A stretch of 64,000 bases of DNA, from positions 1 through 64,000 of the forward strand of contig JAFQUE010000093.1 of assembly GCA_017408685.1 (NCBI GenBank), given 5' to 3'. Shown here one piece after another: positions 62,190-64,000 of the stretch. The notes under the pieces are model-generated. The model worked only from the letters and a program-made list of their open reading frames with translations, had not been told where the DNA came from and did no database searches. Source of the stretch: Bacteroidaceae bacterium (GTDB lineage: Bacteria > Bacteroidota > Bacteroidia > Bacteroidales > Bacteroidaceae). The first letter of the stretch is position 1. Each line of letters starts with the position of its first letter. The position numbers were made by a program, and so were the translations under genes.

Positions 62190-64000
62190 ATGAAAAAAAC
62201 ATTGGTAGATCTTTTTGAGGAATCGGTAAGGAAATATCCCGACAATACATTCCTCCTTGAGAAAAAAGACAAGAAAGAGGGATTCAAACCAACAACCTAT
62301 ACTCAGGTAAAAGAGCAGGTGTACCGTCTTGGTGCCGGTTTTCAGGCTCTTGGCGTGAAGAAGGGCGATAATATGGCTCTCTTGAGTGAAGGCTGCAACA
62401 TGTGGGTCATTGGCGAACTTGCAATGTTCTATGCAGGTGCTGTGAATGTCCCCCTTTCAATAAAGTTGGAGGAGAGTAACGACCTTTATTTCCGTCTTGA
62501 CCACGGTGATGTAAAGTATGTCTTTGTTTCAAATTACCAACTCAAGAAGGTGCGTGCCATAAAGGATAAACTCACAAAGGTTGTCAAGGTTATTGTCTTT
62601 GGCAACGCCGGCGAACTCCAAGATGGCGAAATGCATGTCGACGAGGTAATGAAAATGGGTGACGAGTTCCTGAAGGAGCATACTCTTGAAGAGTTCCTTG
62701 CTGTAGGTCGCTCTATTGTGAATGATGACATTGCAACAATTACATACACCAGCGGTACAACCGCTGACCCCAAGGGTGTAATGCTCACACACCGCAACTA
62801 CACAGCGAACGTAGAGCAGGCGCTTACTCTTGTGCCCATTGACCAGACCTGGCGCACACTCATCATCCTGCCGCTTGACCACTGCTTTGCACACGTTGTA
62901 GGTTTCTACATCATGATGTCATGCGGTGCCACTGCCGCAACAGTGCAGGTGGGTCGTACAGGTCTCGAGACATTGAAGAACATCCCTCTTAATATAAAGG
63001 AGGTACGTCCTCACTTCATTCTTTCGGTTCCTTCTTTGGCAAAGACATTCAAAAAAAATATAGAGAGCGCTATCCGAGCAAAGGGAAAGACAACCGAGAG
63101 ACTCTTCAATATGGGTATGGCTGTACGTCAGAAATATTATGGCGAGAGCAGCCTCGATTCTAAGGGCATGCGCATATTCCTCAAGCCGCTTGTTGCTCTC
63201 TTCGACAGCCTTATCTTCTCAAAGGTTCGTGAGAACTTCGGTGGCGAGCTCCGTTTCTTCATCGGTGGCGGTGCGCTTCTCGACAAGGAACTGCAGAACT
63301 TCTATATTGGAGTGGGTATGCCCATGTTCCAGGGCTATGGTCTTTCCGAGGCCACTCCTGTAATCTCTTCCAACGGTCCCGACCTTTACCGTTTCGGTTC
63401 AAGCGGAAAACTTGTGAAACCTATCGAAGTCAAGATTTGTGACGCCGACGGCAAGGAACTTCCTGTAGGTGAACTCGGCGAGATTGTAGTAAAGGGCGAG
63501 AACGTGATGGCCGGTTACTGGAAGAACCCTACTGCTACAGCCGAGACTGTACGCGACGGTTATCTCTACACCGGTGACCTCGGCTACATGTCCCACGAGA
63601 ACCTGCTATATGTTAAGGGTCGTTTCAAGAGCCTGCTTATTTCAAGCGACGGCGAGAAGTACAGCCCCGAGGGCATTGAAGAGGCATTCGTCAGTCTTTG
63701 CCCCACAATTGACCAGGTTATCCTTTACAACAACCAGTCACCTTATACAATAGCGCTCTTTGTGCCCAATAAGGATAATATCAAGCGTGCACTCGAGACC
63801 AAAGGCCTTGACCTTGCAACCGAGGAGGGCCGCAAGGCTGCGTGCGACCTTGTTAAGGCCGACGTGGACATGTTCAAGAAGGGTGGTGAGCATGCCGGCA
63901 TGTTCCCTGAGCGTTGGTTGCCAAGTTGCTTTGCAATCCTTCCCGAAGCTTTCACCGAGCAGAACGGTATGATGAACAGTACAATGAAGGTCGTGCGCGG
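62190..64000 (+). CDS. AMP-binding long-chain acyl-CoA ligase, 3' end outside the window
   Basis: At least 603 residues; no stop codon is reached before the window ends. The adenylate-forming motifs are ATITYTSGTTADPKGVML (about residues 182-199), GYGLSEATPVIS (about 384-395) and the hinge region YTGDLGY followed by KGRFKSLLISSDGEKYSPEGIEE. It activates fatty acids as acyl-AMP and then acyl-CoA. The start MKKTLVDLFEESVRKYPDN fits the family. Length so far suits the FadD15-like group (about 600 residues), so only a short piece should be missing. Confidence 0.9.
   Translation, partial: MKKTLVDLFEESVRKYPDNTFLLEKKDKKEGFKPTTYTQVKEQVYRLGAGFQALGVKKGDNMALLSEGCNMWVIGELAMFYAGAVNVPLSIKLEESNDLYFRLDHGDVKYVFVSNYQLKKVRAIKDKLTKVVKVIVFGNAGELQDGEMHVDEVMKMGDEFLKEHTLEEFLAVGRSIVNDDIATITYTSGTTADPKGVMLTHRNYTANVEQALTLVPIDQTWRTLIILPLDHCFAHVVGFYIMMSCGATAATVQVGRTGLETLKNIPLNIKEVRPHFILSVPSLAKTFKKNIESAIRAKGKTTERLFNMGMAVRQKYYGESSLDSKGMRIFLKPLVALFDSLIFSKVRENFGGELRFFIGGGALLDKELQNFYIGVGMPMFQGYGLSEATPVISSNGPDLYRFGSSGKLVKPIEVKICDADGKELPVGELGEIVVKGENVMAGYWKNPTATAETVRDGYLYTGDLGYMSHENLLYVKGRFKSLLISSDGEKYSPEGIEEAFVSLCPTIDQVILYNNQSPYTIALFVPNKDNIKRALETKGLDLATEEGRKAACDLVKADVDMFKKGGEHAGMFPERWLPSCFAILPEAFTEQNGMMNSTMKVVR

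Overview
The window looks like a chromosomal segment from the order Bacteroidales (Bacteroidetes). The evidence is convergent. Many promoters match the Bacteroidetes consensus TTTG-N19..21-TAnnTTTG, some perfectly (tRNA-Asn, rimP, tRNA-Arg, the GT5-like gene). The tmRNA encodes a GNNNYALAA tag, close to the GENNYALAA/GETNYALAA tags of this group. A 1273-residue secreted enzyme carries a type IX secretion C-terminal domain. Gene orders such as rimP-nusA-infB-cvpA-sufBCDS, the GDE/GT4/GH57 glycogen cluster, GT5/DUF4270 divergent from panCD, and mce-mmdA-biotin carrier are familiar from Bacteroides/Prevotella relatives. I cannot fix the genus from sequence alone; a Prevotellaceae-like organism is a guess.

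Layout. 1-200: tandem tRNA-Asn genes. 0.4-2.6 kb: S41 processing protease and a small membrane protein. 2.7-13.5 kb: a long forward run of translation/transcription factors (rimP, nusA, infB), cvpA, the SUF iron-sulfur machinery and rnhB. 13.5-16.8 kb: endonuclease IV and a PiT phosphate transporter on the minus strand. 17.0-20.7 kb: a coiled-coil protein plus ZapA (cell division), a long RNA hairpin, RNase Y, an HD hydrolase and MntP. 20.8-22.5 kb: tmRNA and a SpoIID/LytB protein. 22.7-38.3 kb: a Wzx/Wzy-type exopolysaccharide locus (Wza-like SLBB protein, Wzz, Wzy, Wzx, three glycosyltransferases, a heparinase II/III-family protein, a two-domain oxidoreductase, a lipoprotein and Wzi). No initiating sugar-phosphate transferase and no UpxY/UpxZ-type regulator was found in it.

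38.4-41.2 kb: thioesterase, TraB/GumN protein, tRNA-Arg and a Crp/Fnr regulator. 41.2-45.0 kb: a secreted GH85 endo-beta-N-acetylglucosaminidase. 45.2-47.1 kb: miaA and a lipid kinase. 47.1-47.67 kb: a roughly 600-base non-coding gap with unexplained structure. 47.7-52.3 kb: the glycogen operon (debranching enzyme, glycosyltransferase, GH57 amylase with a basic tail). 52.4-54.7 kb: DUF4270 lipoprotein and a half-length glycogen-synthase homologue, divergent from panC-panD. 56.3-59.0 kb: methylmalonyl-CoA epimerase/carboxyltransferase/biotin-carrier operon with a 49-codon gene absent from ordinary ORF calls. 59.0-61.9 kb: a lipid A-type acyltransferase followed by two Stealth-family phosphotransferases. 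62.2 kb to the end: an acyl-CoA ligase cut by the window edge.

Most of the window is core genome. The least explained parts are the polysaccharide locus with an embedded lyase-type enzyme, the half-size GT5 protein that has lost its KxGG substrate motif and sits beside a DUF4270 lipoprotein, the structured RNA between zapA and rny, a terminator-like hairpin in the rimP leader, and a set of very long perfect palindromes at gene ends. I found no CRISPR array, phage, integrase or intact insertion sequence.
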